DNA of 9,725 bases from Chitinophaga pinensis (lineage in GTDB: Bacteria; Bacteroidota; Bacteroidia; Flavobacteriales; Flavobacteriaceae), in contig CALPNL020000062.1 in NCBI GenBank assembly GCA_943324925.2, forward strand, positions 1 to 9,725, given 5' to 3'. Under the pieces are notes generated by a model. That model did not search any database, had not been told where the DNA came from, and saw nothing but the letters and a program-made list of their open reading frames with translations. Shown piece after piece: positions 1 through 5,718 of this stretch (positions within the stretch are counted from its first letter, which is position 1; each line of letters starts with the position of its first letter). Position numbers and translations under genes: made by a program.

Positions 1-279
1 ATCGTTATAGACGCTAGAAAACCTAGCGAATATGATGCGGAACATGTTGAAAATGCAATAAACTTACCATTAGATACAATTAACACCCATTTAGATTTAG
101 TTCCAAAAAACGAAAATTTCTATTTGCATTGTGCAGGTGGTTATCGTTCAGTGATAATGGCTTCAATATTAAAATCTCGTGGATTTCATCATTTTACAAA
201 TGTAGAAAAGGGAATTAGCGGTATTCGAACTACAAATGTTCCAATGACTGTTTTTGTATGTCCTTCCACGTTGAAGTAA
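1..279 (+). CDS. Rhodanese-domain protein, 3' fragment (probable C-terminus of an MBL-fold metallo-hydrolase)
   Basis: The window opens inside this frame: 92 codons precede a TAA at 277-279 and the start lies upstream. The fragment is nearly a whole rhodanese domain. It starts on the IVIDAR strand, continues with the SEYDAEHVENAINLP stretch that is characteristic of rhodaneses, and has the active-site loop CAGGYRS, with the persulfide-carrying cysteine at fragment residue 44. This indicates sulfur transfer or persulfide handling in the cytoplasm. The tail ending VPMTVFVCPSTLK resembles, from memory, the end of Bacteroidota proteins that join an N-terminal MBL-fold (persulfide dioxygenase-like) hydrolase to C-terminal rhodanese domains. 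The MBL part is outside the window, so that assignment is inference. A stand-alone rhodanese is the alternative. No terminator hairpin is visible after the stop. Confidence 0.8.
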   Translation: MVIDARKPSEYDAEHVENAINLPLDTINTHLDLVPKNENFYLHCAGGYRSVIMASILKSRGFHHFTNVEKGISGIRTTNVPMTVFVCPSTLK

Positions 280-340
280 AAAAATTAAACAATAACAAAA
301 AATTAAGTATTTTTAATGTAACAACATTGTAATTTTTAAA

Positions 341-348
341 TACTTTTG
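341..348 (+). promoter_or_regulatory. Candidate -7 box (TACTTTTG) of the thioredoxin-like lipoprotein gene
   Basis: The sequence TACTTTTG matches the Bacteroidota -7 consensus TAnnTTTG and ends 26 bases before the ATG at 375. No convincing -33 TTG or TTTG lies at the expected 17-23 base spacing, so the call rests on the -7 match and its position. Confidence 0.5.
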
Positions 349-374
349 CAACCTAAAATCAAAACTAATTTAAA

Positions 375-1532
375 ATGAAAAGAATTTTAATGCTATTAAC
401 TGTAATCACAGTTTTAATTTCGTGCAACAAAGCAGGTGATAATGAATATATTATTTCAGGTACTGTAAAAGGGATTGCTGATGGAAAAACGGTTATCCTT
501 GAAAAACAAGATGGTATGGGACAAGTTGTTCCATTAGATACTGTAAAAGTTAAAGACGGGAAATTTACAATGACAGGTTCTGCAAAAGAACCAGAAATTA
601 TGTTACTTCAAGTTGAAACTACTCAAGGAAAAGTTCCGTTCGTGCTTGAAAATGGAGATATCAAAATAATAATTGATAAAGATAGCCTTCAAAAATCTAA
701 ATTTTCAGGAACCTACAATAATGATGTTTTTTCAAAATTTAATGACGATTTAACAAAATTCCAAAAAGAATTTCAAAAGAAGCTGACCTCATTTCAAAAT
801 GCTAATATGGCAAAAATGAACGCAGCTCAGGAAGCAAAAGACACCATTACTATCAATAAGTTGATGAAAGAATACCAAGGGATTCAAAAAGAAGGAATGG
901 AATTTTACGTGAAATTTGCTGAAGGAAATCCAAAAGCGTTATTGTCTGCATTAATTGTAGATAGTATGTTAAACGATCCTGCTGTAGATTTAGTTAGAGT
1001 TAAAAAAATATATGCAGGTTTCAGTCCTGAATTGAAAAAATACAAACCAGGTAAATCAATTCAATCTAAACTAGATAAAATAGCTAACCCGGTTACTGTT
1101 GCTCCAACAGCAAATGTAGGAAGCGTTGCACCAGACTTTTCAGGACCAAATCCTGAAGGTAAATCTATTTCTTTAAAACAATCTTTAGGAAAAGTTACTC
1201 TAGTTGATTTTTGGGCGTCTTGGTGCAAGCCTTGTCGTGCTGAAAATCCTAATGTAGTTGCATTATATGCAAAATACCATGCGAAAGGTTTAAATATTTT
1301 AAGTGTTTCACTAGATAAAGAAGCATCTGCTTGGAAAGCTGCTATCGCAAAAGACAAACTAACATGGAACCATGTATCTAATTTAAAAGAATTTGAAGAT
1401 CCAATTGCATTACAATATGGAATCAATGCAATTCCTTCTATTTTTATATTGGATGCTAAGGGAGTTATCATTGCAAAAGACCTACGTGGAGAAGAATTAA
1501 ATGCTAAAATTGCTTCCCTTTTAGGATCTTAA
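375..1532 (+). CDS. TlpA-family thioredoxin-like lipoprotein with DUF4369-type N-terminal domain
   Basis: This 385-residue protein is a probable envelope thiol-disulfide oxidoreductase. Residues 1-17 form a lipoprotein signal: MKR, a hydrophobic stretch, and the lipobox LISC with the lipidated Cys17, which supports this start. Residues about 25-105 are a beta-rich segment (ISGTVKGIADGKTVILEK, then DTVKVKDGKFTMTG) typical of DUF4369, the N-terminal domain found on many Bacteroidota TlpA proteins. A charged helical linker spans about 115-230. The C-terminal thioredoxin fold (about 245-385) opens with GSVAPDFSGPNPEGK and contains VDFWASWCKPCRAENP, with the CxxC pair at Cys284 and Cys287 and the expected cis-proline at Pro354 (NAIPS). 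All catalytic features are intact. It is expected to be anchored in the periplasm, reducing or isomerising envelope disulfides; the partner is unknown. It has its own -7 box and a strong terminator, so it appears monocistronic. Confidence 0.93.
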   Translation: MKRILMLLTVITVLISCNKAGDNEYIISGTVKGIADGKTVILEKQDGMGQVVPLDTVKVKDGKFTMTGSAKEPEIMLLQVETTQGKVPFVLENGDIKIIIDKDSLQKSKFSGTYNNDVFSKFNDDLTKFQKEFQKKLTSFQNANMAKMNAAQEAKDTITINKLMKEYQGIQKEGMEFYVKFAEGNPKALLSALIVDSMLNDPAVDLVRVKKIYAGFSPELKKYKPGKSIQSKLDKIANPVTVAPTANVGSVAPDFSGPNPEGKSISLKQSLGKVTLVDFWASWCKPCRAENPNVVALYAKYHAKGLNILSVSLDKEASAWKAAIAKDKLTWNHVSNLKEFEDPIALQYGINAIPSIFILDAKGVIIAKDLRGEELNAKIASLLGS

Positions 1533-1556
1533 ACATACTAAATTTAAGTACTAATT

Positions 1557-1583
1557 AAAATCTCCCAAGTGGAGATTTTTTTT
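1557..1583 (+). terminator. Rho-independent terminator after the TlpA-like gene
   Basis: A perfect 9-bp stem (AAAATCTCC at 1557-1565 with GGAGATTTT at 1571-1579) encloses the loop CAAGT and runs into eight T's at 1576-1583. It starts 25 bases after the stop codon. It should also insulate the downstream tRNA gene. Confidence 0.88.
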
Positions 1584-1638
1584 ATTTAATTCAATACCAA
1601 TAGGTTAAAAAAAGTATCGAAATTAAGTACTTTAATTA

Positions 1639-1669
1639 TTTGGAAAGCTAGAAAGTGTTGTTATATTTG
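1639..1669 (+). promoter_or_regulatory. Promoter of tRNA-Tyr (TTTG-N19-TATATTTG)
   Basis: A -33 TTTG at 1639-1642 and a -7 TATATTTG at 1662-1669 are separated by exactly 19 bases, the canonical Bacteroidota arrangement. The -7 box ends 34 bases before the mature tRNA 5' end, leaving a short 5' leader for RNase P to remove. It is the best-formed promoter in the window. Confidence 0.8.
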
Positions 1670-1703
1670 CAGCCGTTTGCCGAGTCAAAATAAACAAATT
1701 AAT

Positions 1704-1784
1704 GGGGAGATACTCAAGCGGCCAACGAGGGCAGACTGTAAATCTGCTGTGTAAACTTCGCAGGTTCGAATCCTGCTCTCCCCA
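1704..1784 (+). tRNA. tRNA-Tyr (anticodon GTA)
   Basis: The gene folds as a class II tRNA with a long variable arm. The acceptor stem is GGGGAGA (1704-1710) with TCTCCCC (1777-1783), and the discriminator is A1784. The anticodon stem GCAGA (1731-1735) pairs with TCTGC (1743-1747) around the loop CTGTAAA, giving anticodon GTA at 1738-1740. The T stem GCAGG (1760-1764) pairs with CCTGC (1772-1776) around TTCGAAT. The extra bases between anticodon and T arms form the long variable arm expected of bacterial tRNA-Tyr. The terminal CCA is not encoded (A1784 is followed by CAAAAA), so it must be added by the nucleotidyltransferase. The gene has its own promoter and terminator. Confidence 0.97.
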
Positions 1785-1785
1785 C

Positions 1786-1817
1786 AAAAAAGCTCAGTTT
1801 ATAAACTGGGCTTTTTT
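1786..1817 (+). terminator. Terminator of tRNA-Tyr
   Basis: The stem AGCTCAGTTT (1791-1800) pairs with AAACTGGGCT (1803-1812) with one T-G wobble and a tight TATA loop. It is flanked by an A run upstream and a T run (1812-1817) downstream that extend the pairing. It sits directly after the tRNA 3' end. Confidence 0.88.
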
Positions 1818-2022
1818 AATTTATTCCTAAGTCATTATTCTTATTTAATAAGCTTAACAATAAAAAATTTACTTTCCCAATAAGATTAATAATTTTAGCT
1901 TGCCAATTCACTTCCCTTTTTTACAATCTTTTTTATATCCAAAAAACACTTAGATATTAAATTTTCAAACCATTATTTATTCTTAAGGAAATTATTGATT
2001 GCTCTAAGTGTAAATTATAAAA

Positions 2023-2053
2023 TTTCAATAATAATACAAGAGTTTTCAATAAT
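2023..2053 (+). repeat. Two direct copies of TTTCAATAAT, 21 bases apart
   Basis: The identical 10-mers start at 2023 and 2044, a period of two DNA helical turns, and end about 40 bases before the candidate -7 box of the AraC-type gene. AraC-family proteins often bind paired direct half-sites on one DNA face, so this is a plausible but unproven operator. The AT-rich background weakens the case. Confidence 0.3.
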
Positions 2054-2074
2054 TATGCAACAATAAAAACCAAG

Positions 2075-2101
2075 TTGAGCTACTATTTATAAGTAATTTT
2101 G
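2075..2101 (+). promoter_or_regulatory. Candidate promoter of the AraC-type regulator gene
   Basis: The -7 box TAATTTTG (2094-2101) fits TAnnTTTG and is preceded by TTG at 2075-2077 with a 16-base spacer, slightly shorter than usual. It ends 31 bases upstream of the ATG at 2133. Confidence 0.5.
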
Positions 2102-2132
2102 TGAGTCTTCAAAATTAACTTCCGCTAATTAA

Positions 2133-3281
2133 ATGTTGGAAAATAGTATTTACTTATTCTCAGGTTTACTAGGATTTATCTTGTTTTTGTTAATGGTATT
2201 TAAATATAAAAAGAATCATAACACTAACGCCTATTTTCTTGTACTTATATTTTTGACTAGTTCTAGATTTATTGTACATGGAATTATAACTGTTTTTCCA
2301 AACTTACAGAATCTTCAAAATCAATTTGATATAGCCGTTAATGTATTCGCTTGGCCACTCGCTTACCTGTATTTTTATAATTTAGTAAATAATCCATCCC
2401 ATTTTAATAAAAGAAATTTACTTCACTTTGTAGTTCCAACGCTTTTTCTTTTCATCATTTTGTTTAATTACCATTTGACGAAACAAGTCTTTGAAAAGGT
2501 GGTATTTATTGGAATAGTATTTATAATTATTACAAGTATTTTATATGCTCTAGCTAGCTATAAGTTATTGAAAAATAATGTTTGGTCCCGAAAAAACGAC
2601 AGTTTACATGTAGACCAAAAAAATAAATTATTCAAACAATGGACGCTTTTCATGTATGTATTAATTATACTAATGTTTTTACGATTCTTATTTAATTTTA
2701 TACTTAACTTATTGGGGATTGACTACTGTAATAAAAATCAATTTCTTTGGTTCAGTGCTTTAATAGGTATAGGATTGTACTTTAAAATGCTTCTATCACC
2801 AGAATTAATTTATGGATTTCATGTATTTCAAAATAAAATAAAAGAATATAAAAAAAATACTATTATTTATAAAAATATATGGATTACTAAGAAGCCTATA
2901 ATAAGCAATATTCAAGATTCTATTTTGAAAGAAAAAATGGAAATTAATATTGAGAACTATATAGTAGATATTGAAAATCTAGCGGTAAACTCCAATGCCT
3001 TTTTTACCGAAAAATACAACACAACTAATTTAGCTAACGAATTAAATATTCCAAAAAGCCATATATTGTACCTATTTAAATACCATTCAAAAATAAAATT
3101 TTCTGAATTCAAAAAAATAATACGCATCCAAAAAACTATAAGTCTAATAGAGGAAGGATATCTTAAAAAAAATACGATGGAATCTTTGGCTTCAGAAGTT
3201 GGATTTACCTCCTATAGTTCCTTTTTTAAAAGTTTCCTATCAATAACCGGAGTATCACCTCAAGAATATCTTAAAAAATAA
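2133..3281 (+). CDS. Membrane-anchored AraC-family transcriptional regulator (about seven N-terminal TM helices)
   Basis: The 382 residues split in two. Residues 1-225 are strongly hydrophobic, with about seven likely membrane helices near 5-24, 33-53, 67-86, 98-113, 122-143, 171-196 and 205-223. Residues about 285-382 form an AraC/XylS DNA-binding domain: the first helix-turn-helix near 297-316 (TTNLANELNIPKSHILYLFK) and the second near 348-368. The C-terminus has the diagnostic LASEVGFTSYSSFFKSFLSITGVSPQEYLKK pattern. It is therefore predicted to be an inner-membrane protein with a cytoplasmic DNA-binding tail, so signal sensing and promoter binding would occur in one polypeptide. Such architectures occur in Flavobacteriaceae, but the ligand and targets here are unknown. 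It is an orphan: tRNA-Tyr lies upstream and a convergent rhomboid gene downstream, only 11 bases away, with no terminator hairpin between. The start gives the first membrane helix immediately. Confidence 0.88.
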   Translation: MLENSIYLFSGLLGFILFLLMVFKYKKNHNTNAYFLVLIFLTSSRFIVHGIITVFPNLQNLQNQFDIAVNVFAWPLAYLYFYNLVNNPSHFNKRNLLHFVVPTLFLFIILFNYHLTKQVFEKVVFIGIVFIIITSILYALASYKLLKNNVWSRKNDSLHVDQKNKLFKQWTLFMYVLIILMFLRFLFNFILNLLGIDYCNKNQFLWFSALIGIGLYFKMLLSPELIYGFHVFQNKIKEYKKNTIIYKNIWITKKPIISNIQDSILKEKMEINIENYIVDIENLAVNSNAFFTEKYNTTNLANELNIPKSHILYLFKYHSKIKFSEFKKIIRIQKTISLIEEGYLKKNTMESLASEVGFTSYSSFFKSFLSITGVSPQEYLKK

Positions 3282-3292
3282 GTTTTCAAAGA

Positions 3293-3934
3293 CTATATTT
3301 TTCCAAGTTTGGCTAAGATAAATAACAATACAATTGGAATTGCCAGTAAAATTACCATTTCAAGATTGTCAATAAATAAATGAGGCTCTTTTGCCAATGT
3401 AATCAAATAACCTCCAATTGCTCCACCAAAATGAGCGGTGTGTCCTATATTGTCTCGTTTGGTCTTCATGCCATAAATAGAATAAAGTAAATAGCCAATT
3501 CCGAAAATATAAGCCGGGATTGGAATTGGTATAAAAAATAGATACAAATTCATATCTGGTTGCAATAAAATGGCTGAATACAAAACTCCGGTGACCGCTC
3601 CAGAAGCGCCAATTGCGCGATAGGAATAATCATTAGAATGAAAATACAGAGTCAATAAACTTCCGAAAATTAGACTTCCTAAATAAATCAAACCAAAAGA
3701 AAAATTTCCTAAATAACCATAGACAACCGGAGCGAAAAAATACAAGGTTAGCATATTAAAGGCTAAGTGAGAAATATCTGCATGTAAAAAAGCAGAAGAG
3801 ATCATTCGAAATTGTTCACCAGATCGAATACTTCCTATGTGAAATTCAAATTTTCTAAAAAAAGTGGTATCATCAAAACCTTTGAAACTAACTACTACCG
3901 TTAAAATGATGATTATAATTAATAAAATATTCAT
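3293..3934 (-). CDS. Rhomboid-family intramembrane serine protease
   Basis: This 213-residue protein is hydrophobic throughout and matches a compact bacterial rhomboid with about six membrane helices. Key motifs are present: HLAFN (His56 to Asn60, the HxxxN oxyanion-side motif), the GxSG nucleophile motif GASGA with Ser111, and AHFGGAIGG with the catalytic base His168. Ser111 and His168 form the expected dyad, so it should be active and cleave single-pass membrane substrates within the inner membrane; the substrate is unknown. Residues 22-50 (FRKFEFHIGSIRSGEQFRMISSAFLHAD) resemble the usual pre-core region. It is convergent with the AraC-type gene and divergent from the acyltransferase gene, sharing a 104-base intergenic region. 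Its own promoter is not obvious: the best -7 is an imperfect TATCTTTA (3969-3962, minus strand). Confidence 0.93.
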   Translation of the reverse strand: MNILLIIIIILTVVVSFKGFDDTTFFRKFEFHIGSIRSGEQFRMISSAFLHADISHLAFNMLTLYFFAPVVYGYLGNFSFGLIYLGSLIFGSLLTLYFHSNDYSYRAIGASGAVTGVLYSAILLQPDMNLYLFFIPIPIPAYIFGIGYLLYSIYGMKTKRDNIGHTAHFGGAIGGYLITLAKEPHLFIDNLEMVILLAIPIVLLFILAKLGKI

Positions 3935-4013
3935 AGAAATAAATTTATAGAATTAGAAAAGTAAAGATAGTTTTTTAGGATTAGAGATTCGATAGGAAAA
4001 AAATTATTTAATG

Positions 4014-4021
4014 TATATTTG
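4014..4021 (+). promoter_or_regulatory. Candidate -7 box (TATATTTG) of the LpxL-like acyltransferase gene
   Basis: TATATTTG is identical to the -7 box of the tRNA-Tyr promoter and ends 17 bases before the ATG at 4039. No clear -33 TTG is found at the right distance. Confidence 0.55.
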
Positions 4022-4038
4022 CAAAAATTAATTTACGA

Positions 4039-4914
4039 ATGCAATTACTAATTTATATATTCTTATATCCGATTTTATGGTGTATTTCCATACTCCCTTT
4101 TAGATTATTATATGTTCTCTCAGATGGGTTTTATATTTTAACCTACTACATTATTGGTTATAGAAAAAAAATTGTAAGAGAGAATTTAGCATTAACACTT
4201 CCCCATTTATCTGATAAAGAAAGATTGATTATTGAAAAAAAGTCCTACAGAAACATGTGTGACGTTTTTTTAGAAATGATAAAAACACTGACTATTTCTA
4301 AACGTGAAATGGAAAGAAGGTATAAATTTAAAAATATTGAAGTTTATGACTATTTGGAAAAAAAAGGAAAAAGTATCGCTTTACTTTGCGCTCATTATGC
4401 AAGTTATGAATGGGCAATTTCAATAAATAGCAAAATCTCATTTGAAGGTTATGCCGTATATAAAAAAATCAACAACCGCTATTTTGACAAACTGGTGCGA
4501 GACATTCGATCTAAATTTAAGGCTACATTAATTACTACAAAAGAGACAATTCCAGAAATGGGAAACAATTATAGAAATAATAAACTTAGTTTGTATGGAT
4601 TAATTAGTGATCAATCGCCTAGATTAGGTTCCTTTTTTCATTGGAATAAATTTATGGGCATTGAAGTGCCAATACATACTGGAGGAGAAATGTTGGCAAA
4701 AAAATACGATATGAATGTTCTTTTTCTAAGAACAAAAAAACTAGGTAGAGGTTTTTATGAAGCGGAGTTAGAAGTATTATCAGAAAATGCTAAAGAAGAA
4801 CCCAATTACGTAATTACAGATCGATTTTTAAAATTGGTTGAACAACAGATATATGAACAACCAGAATATTATCTGTGGACTCATAAACGTTGGAAGCACA
4901 GAAAACTATCGTAA
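4039..4914 (+). CDS. Lysophospholipid acyltransferase family protein, LpxL/HtrB-like lipid A acyltransferase
   Basis: The 291-residue protein has the layout of LpxL/HtrB late acyltransferases. An N-terminal membrane segment (about 3-37) is followed by YRKKIVRENL, then the catalytic HxxxxE/D motif as His119-Glu124 (AHYASYEWA). Further family marks are SDQSP near 190-194, PIHTGGEMLAKK near 211-222, and the hallmark C-terminal QPEYYLWTHKRWK near 274-286. It should transfer a secondary acyl chain from acyl-ACP to lipid A on the cytoplasmic face of the inner membrane. The exact substrate and chain position cannot be read from the sequence, and an ornithine-lipid or other membrane-lipid acyltransferase of the same fold is an alternative. 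Its last 9 bases overlap the convergent VF530-family gene, with no terminator between. Confidence 0.9.
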   Translation: MQLLIYIFLYPILWCISILPFRLLYVLSDGFYILTYYIIGYRKKIVRENLALTLPHLSDKERLIIEKKSYRNMCDVFLEMIKTLTISKREMERRYKFKNIEVYDYLEKKGKSIALLCAHYASYEWAISINSKISFEGYAVYKKINNRYFDKLVRDIRSKFKATLITTKETIPEMGNNYRNNKLSLYGLISDQSPRLGSFFHWNKFMGIEVPIHTGGEMLAKKYDMNVLFLRTKKLGRGFYEAELEVLSENAKEEPNYVITDRFLKLVEQQIYEQPEYYLWTHKRWKHRKLS

Positions 4915-5121
4915 CGATTTCACATACAATTCTTCAACTTTTTTTCTAGCCCAATCCGTTTTCCTCAAAAAAGTTAGGCTTGATTTTATACTAGGATTAG
5001 AAGTAAAACACTTTATTTTAATAAGCTCTCCCAAGGTGTCAAAACCATAATAATCAACTAAATGTTCCATTATTTTTTGAAGAGTAACACCATGAAGTGG
5101 ATCGGGATTATTGTTTGACAT
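4906..5121 (-). CDS. VF530-family (DUF2132) small protein, putative DNA-binding
   Basis: This 71-residue gene is short but real. The product carries the family signature almost end to end: DPLHGVTL at residues 7-14, LVDYYGFDTLG at 21-31, IKCF at 36-39, then NPSIKSSLTFLRKTDWAR at 42-59 and VEELY at 62-66. VF530 is a small helical family of uncertain function, annotated as DNA-binding mainly from structural resemblance; no catalytic residues are apparent. The length is normal for the family. Its stop lies inside the 3' end of the acyltransferase gene (overlap 4906-4914, both stop codons included). It diverges from smpB across an 85-base gap; no perfect TAnnTTTG box is seen on its strand, the nearest being TAAATTG at 5142-5136. 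Confidence 0.9.
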   Translation of the reverse strand: MSNNNPDPLHGVTLQKIMEHLVDYYGFDTLGELIKIKCFTSNPSIKSSLTFLRKTDWARKKVEELYVKSLR

Positions 5122-5191
5122 AAAATAAATTGGCGCAATTTAAGAGGTTAAAAAGATCTTGAATACCAACAAAATTAATGAATTGTTATTG

Positions 5192-5199
5192 TACATTTG
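5192..5199 (+). promoter_or_regulatory. Candidate -7 box (TACATTTG) of smpB, unusually close to the start codon
   Basis: TACATTTG fits TAnnTTTG exactly but ends only 7 bases before the smpB ATG at 5207, against 16-31 for the other boxes on the plus strand. Transcription would begin at or within a few bases of the start codon. No -33 TTG at 17-23 bases spacing is present. Confidence 0.5.
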
Positions 5200-5210
5200 C
5201 ATCTAGATGC
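5199..5210. repeat. Perfect 12-base palindrome covering the smpB start codon
   Basis: GCATCTAGATGC is its own reverse complement. It runs from the last base of the -7 box through the ATG (5207-5209). It could be a protein-binding site at the transcription start. A palindrome of this length is also expected once or twice by chance in about 10 kb. Confidence 0.4.
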
Positions 5211-5659
5211 TAAAAACTATAAACATATTAAACAAAAGAGCCCGATTTGATTATGAAATAATCGAAACCTATACTGCTGGAATAGTTTTAGCCGGAACGG
5301 AAATTAAATCAATACGACTTGGTAAAGCGAATATCACAGAAAGTTTTTGTGAATTTAGCGGTTTAGAATTATTCGCAATAAACACCTACATTGAAGAATA
5401 TACTCACGGGAATCAATTCAATCACAAAGCTCGAAGTGAAAGAAAATTACTATTAAACAAAAGAGAACTTAAGGGATTGGAAAGAAGTGTGCAAGCAAAA
5501 GGACTTACAATTGTTCCTTTAAAATTATTCACCAACGAAAAAGGGATTGCTAAATTAGAGATTGGCCTTTGCAGAGGTAAAAAAACATACGACAAACGAG
5601 AATCATTAAAAGAACAAGATACCAAAAGAGATTTAGATCGAATAAAAAAAGAATATTAA
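5207..5659 (+). CDS. smpB: SsrA-binding protein SmpB
   Basis: SmpB partners tmRNA (SsrA) in trans-translation, placing it in the A site of stalled ribosomes so that the nascent peptide is tagged for degradation. The 150-residue product has normal length and the family motifs: NKRARFDYEI (9-18), AGIVLAGTEIKSIRLGKANI (24-43), then FAINTYIEEY (56-65), and KGLTIVPLKLF (98-108). The basic C-terminal tail, about 121-150 (LCRGKKTYDKRESLKEQD and onward), is the part that enters the mRNA channel. The start at 5207 is supported because NILNKRA follows at the usual distance and no other in-frame start fits. The start region is odd: -7 box only 7 bases upstream and a palindrome over the ATG. The tmRNA gene itself is not in this window. 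Confidence 0.97.
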   Translation: MLKTINILNKRARFDYEIIETYTAGIVLAGTEIKSIRLGKANITESFCEFSGLELFAINTYIEEYTHGNQFNHKARSERKLLLNKRELKGLERSVQAKGLTIVPLKLFTNEKGIAKLEIGLCRGKKTYDKRESLKEQDTKRDLDRIKKEY

Positions 5660-5688
5660 AAAAGTATTTTTTTTCGAAAATAAATGAC

Positions 5689-5696
5689 TAAATTTG
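5689..5696 (+). promoter_or_regulatory. Candidate -7 box (TAAATTTG) of the Xre-Fic gene
   Basis: TAAATTTG fits TAnnTTTG and ends 22 bases before the ATG at 5719. A 10-base palindrome TTTTCGAAAA (5671-5680) lies just upstream. No standard -33 TTG is visible. Confidence 0.5.
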
Positions 5697-5705
5697 TCTT
5701 GACAA
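5694..5705. promoter_or_regulatory. Candidate operator dyad TTGTC-TT-GACAA
   Basis: Five-base arms TTGTC (5694-5698) and GACAA (5701-5705) form a perfect dyad around TT, overlapping the end of the -7 box and the probable transcription start. Short dyads of this shape are typical binding sites of Xre-type dimers, and the gene it controls encodes such a domain, so autorepression is a reasonable inference. The dyad is short enough to arise by chance. Confidence 0.4.
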
Positions 5706-5718
5706 TATAAAGATCAAA

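Larger units (their letters stand above)
1818..2132. other. 315-base non-coding region upstream of the AraC-type regulator
   Basis: No convincing open reading frame or RNA gene is visible in this very AT-rich stretch. It holds a perfect 9-base inverted repeat, ACACTTAGA at 1946-1954 and TCTAAGTGT at 2003-2011, separated by 48 bases. Two copies of TTTCAATAAT lie at 2023-2032 and 2044-2053 with a 21-base period, and the reverse-oriented core AATTATTG is at 1990-1997. Low sequence complexity makes chance repeats likely, so any operator role for the downstream regulator gene is inference. Confidence 0.5.

Noticed and set aside
1061..1471. 136-codon open frame on the minus strand
   Set aside because: It lies wholly inside the TlpA-like gene, has no recognisable domain, and covers the conserved thioredoxin motifs on the other strand.
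1704..2132. tRNA-Tyr as an integration site, with the AraC-type gene as integrated cargo
   Set aside because: No second copy of the tRNA 3' end is seen downstream in the window, and no integrase or other mobile gene is present.
4838..5050. 70-codon plus-strand open frame
   Set aside because: It overlaps the end of the acyltransferase gene and the well-supported VF530-family gene on the opposite strand, and its product matches nothing recognisable.
5422..5625. 67-codon minus-strand open frame inside smpB
   Set aside because: It is a shadow of the conserved SmpB coding sequence with no start signal or family resemblance.
5660..5718. tmRNA gene or other structured RNA beside smpB
   Set aside because: The gaps on both sides of smpB (85 and 59 bases) are far too short for a tmRNA, and no tRNA-like acceptor or TTCGAAT-type arm is present.
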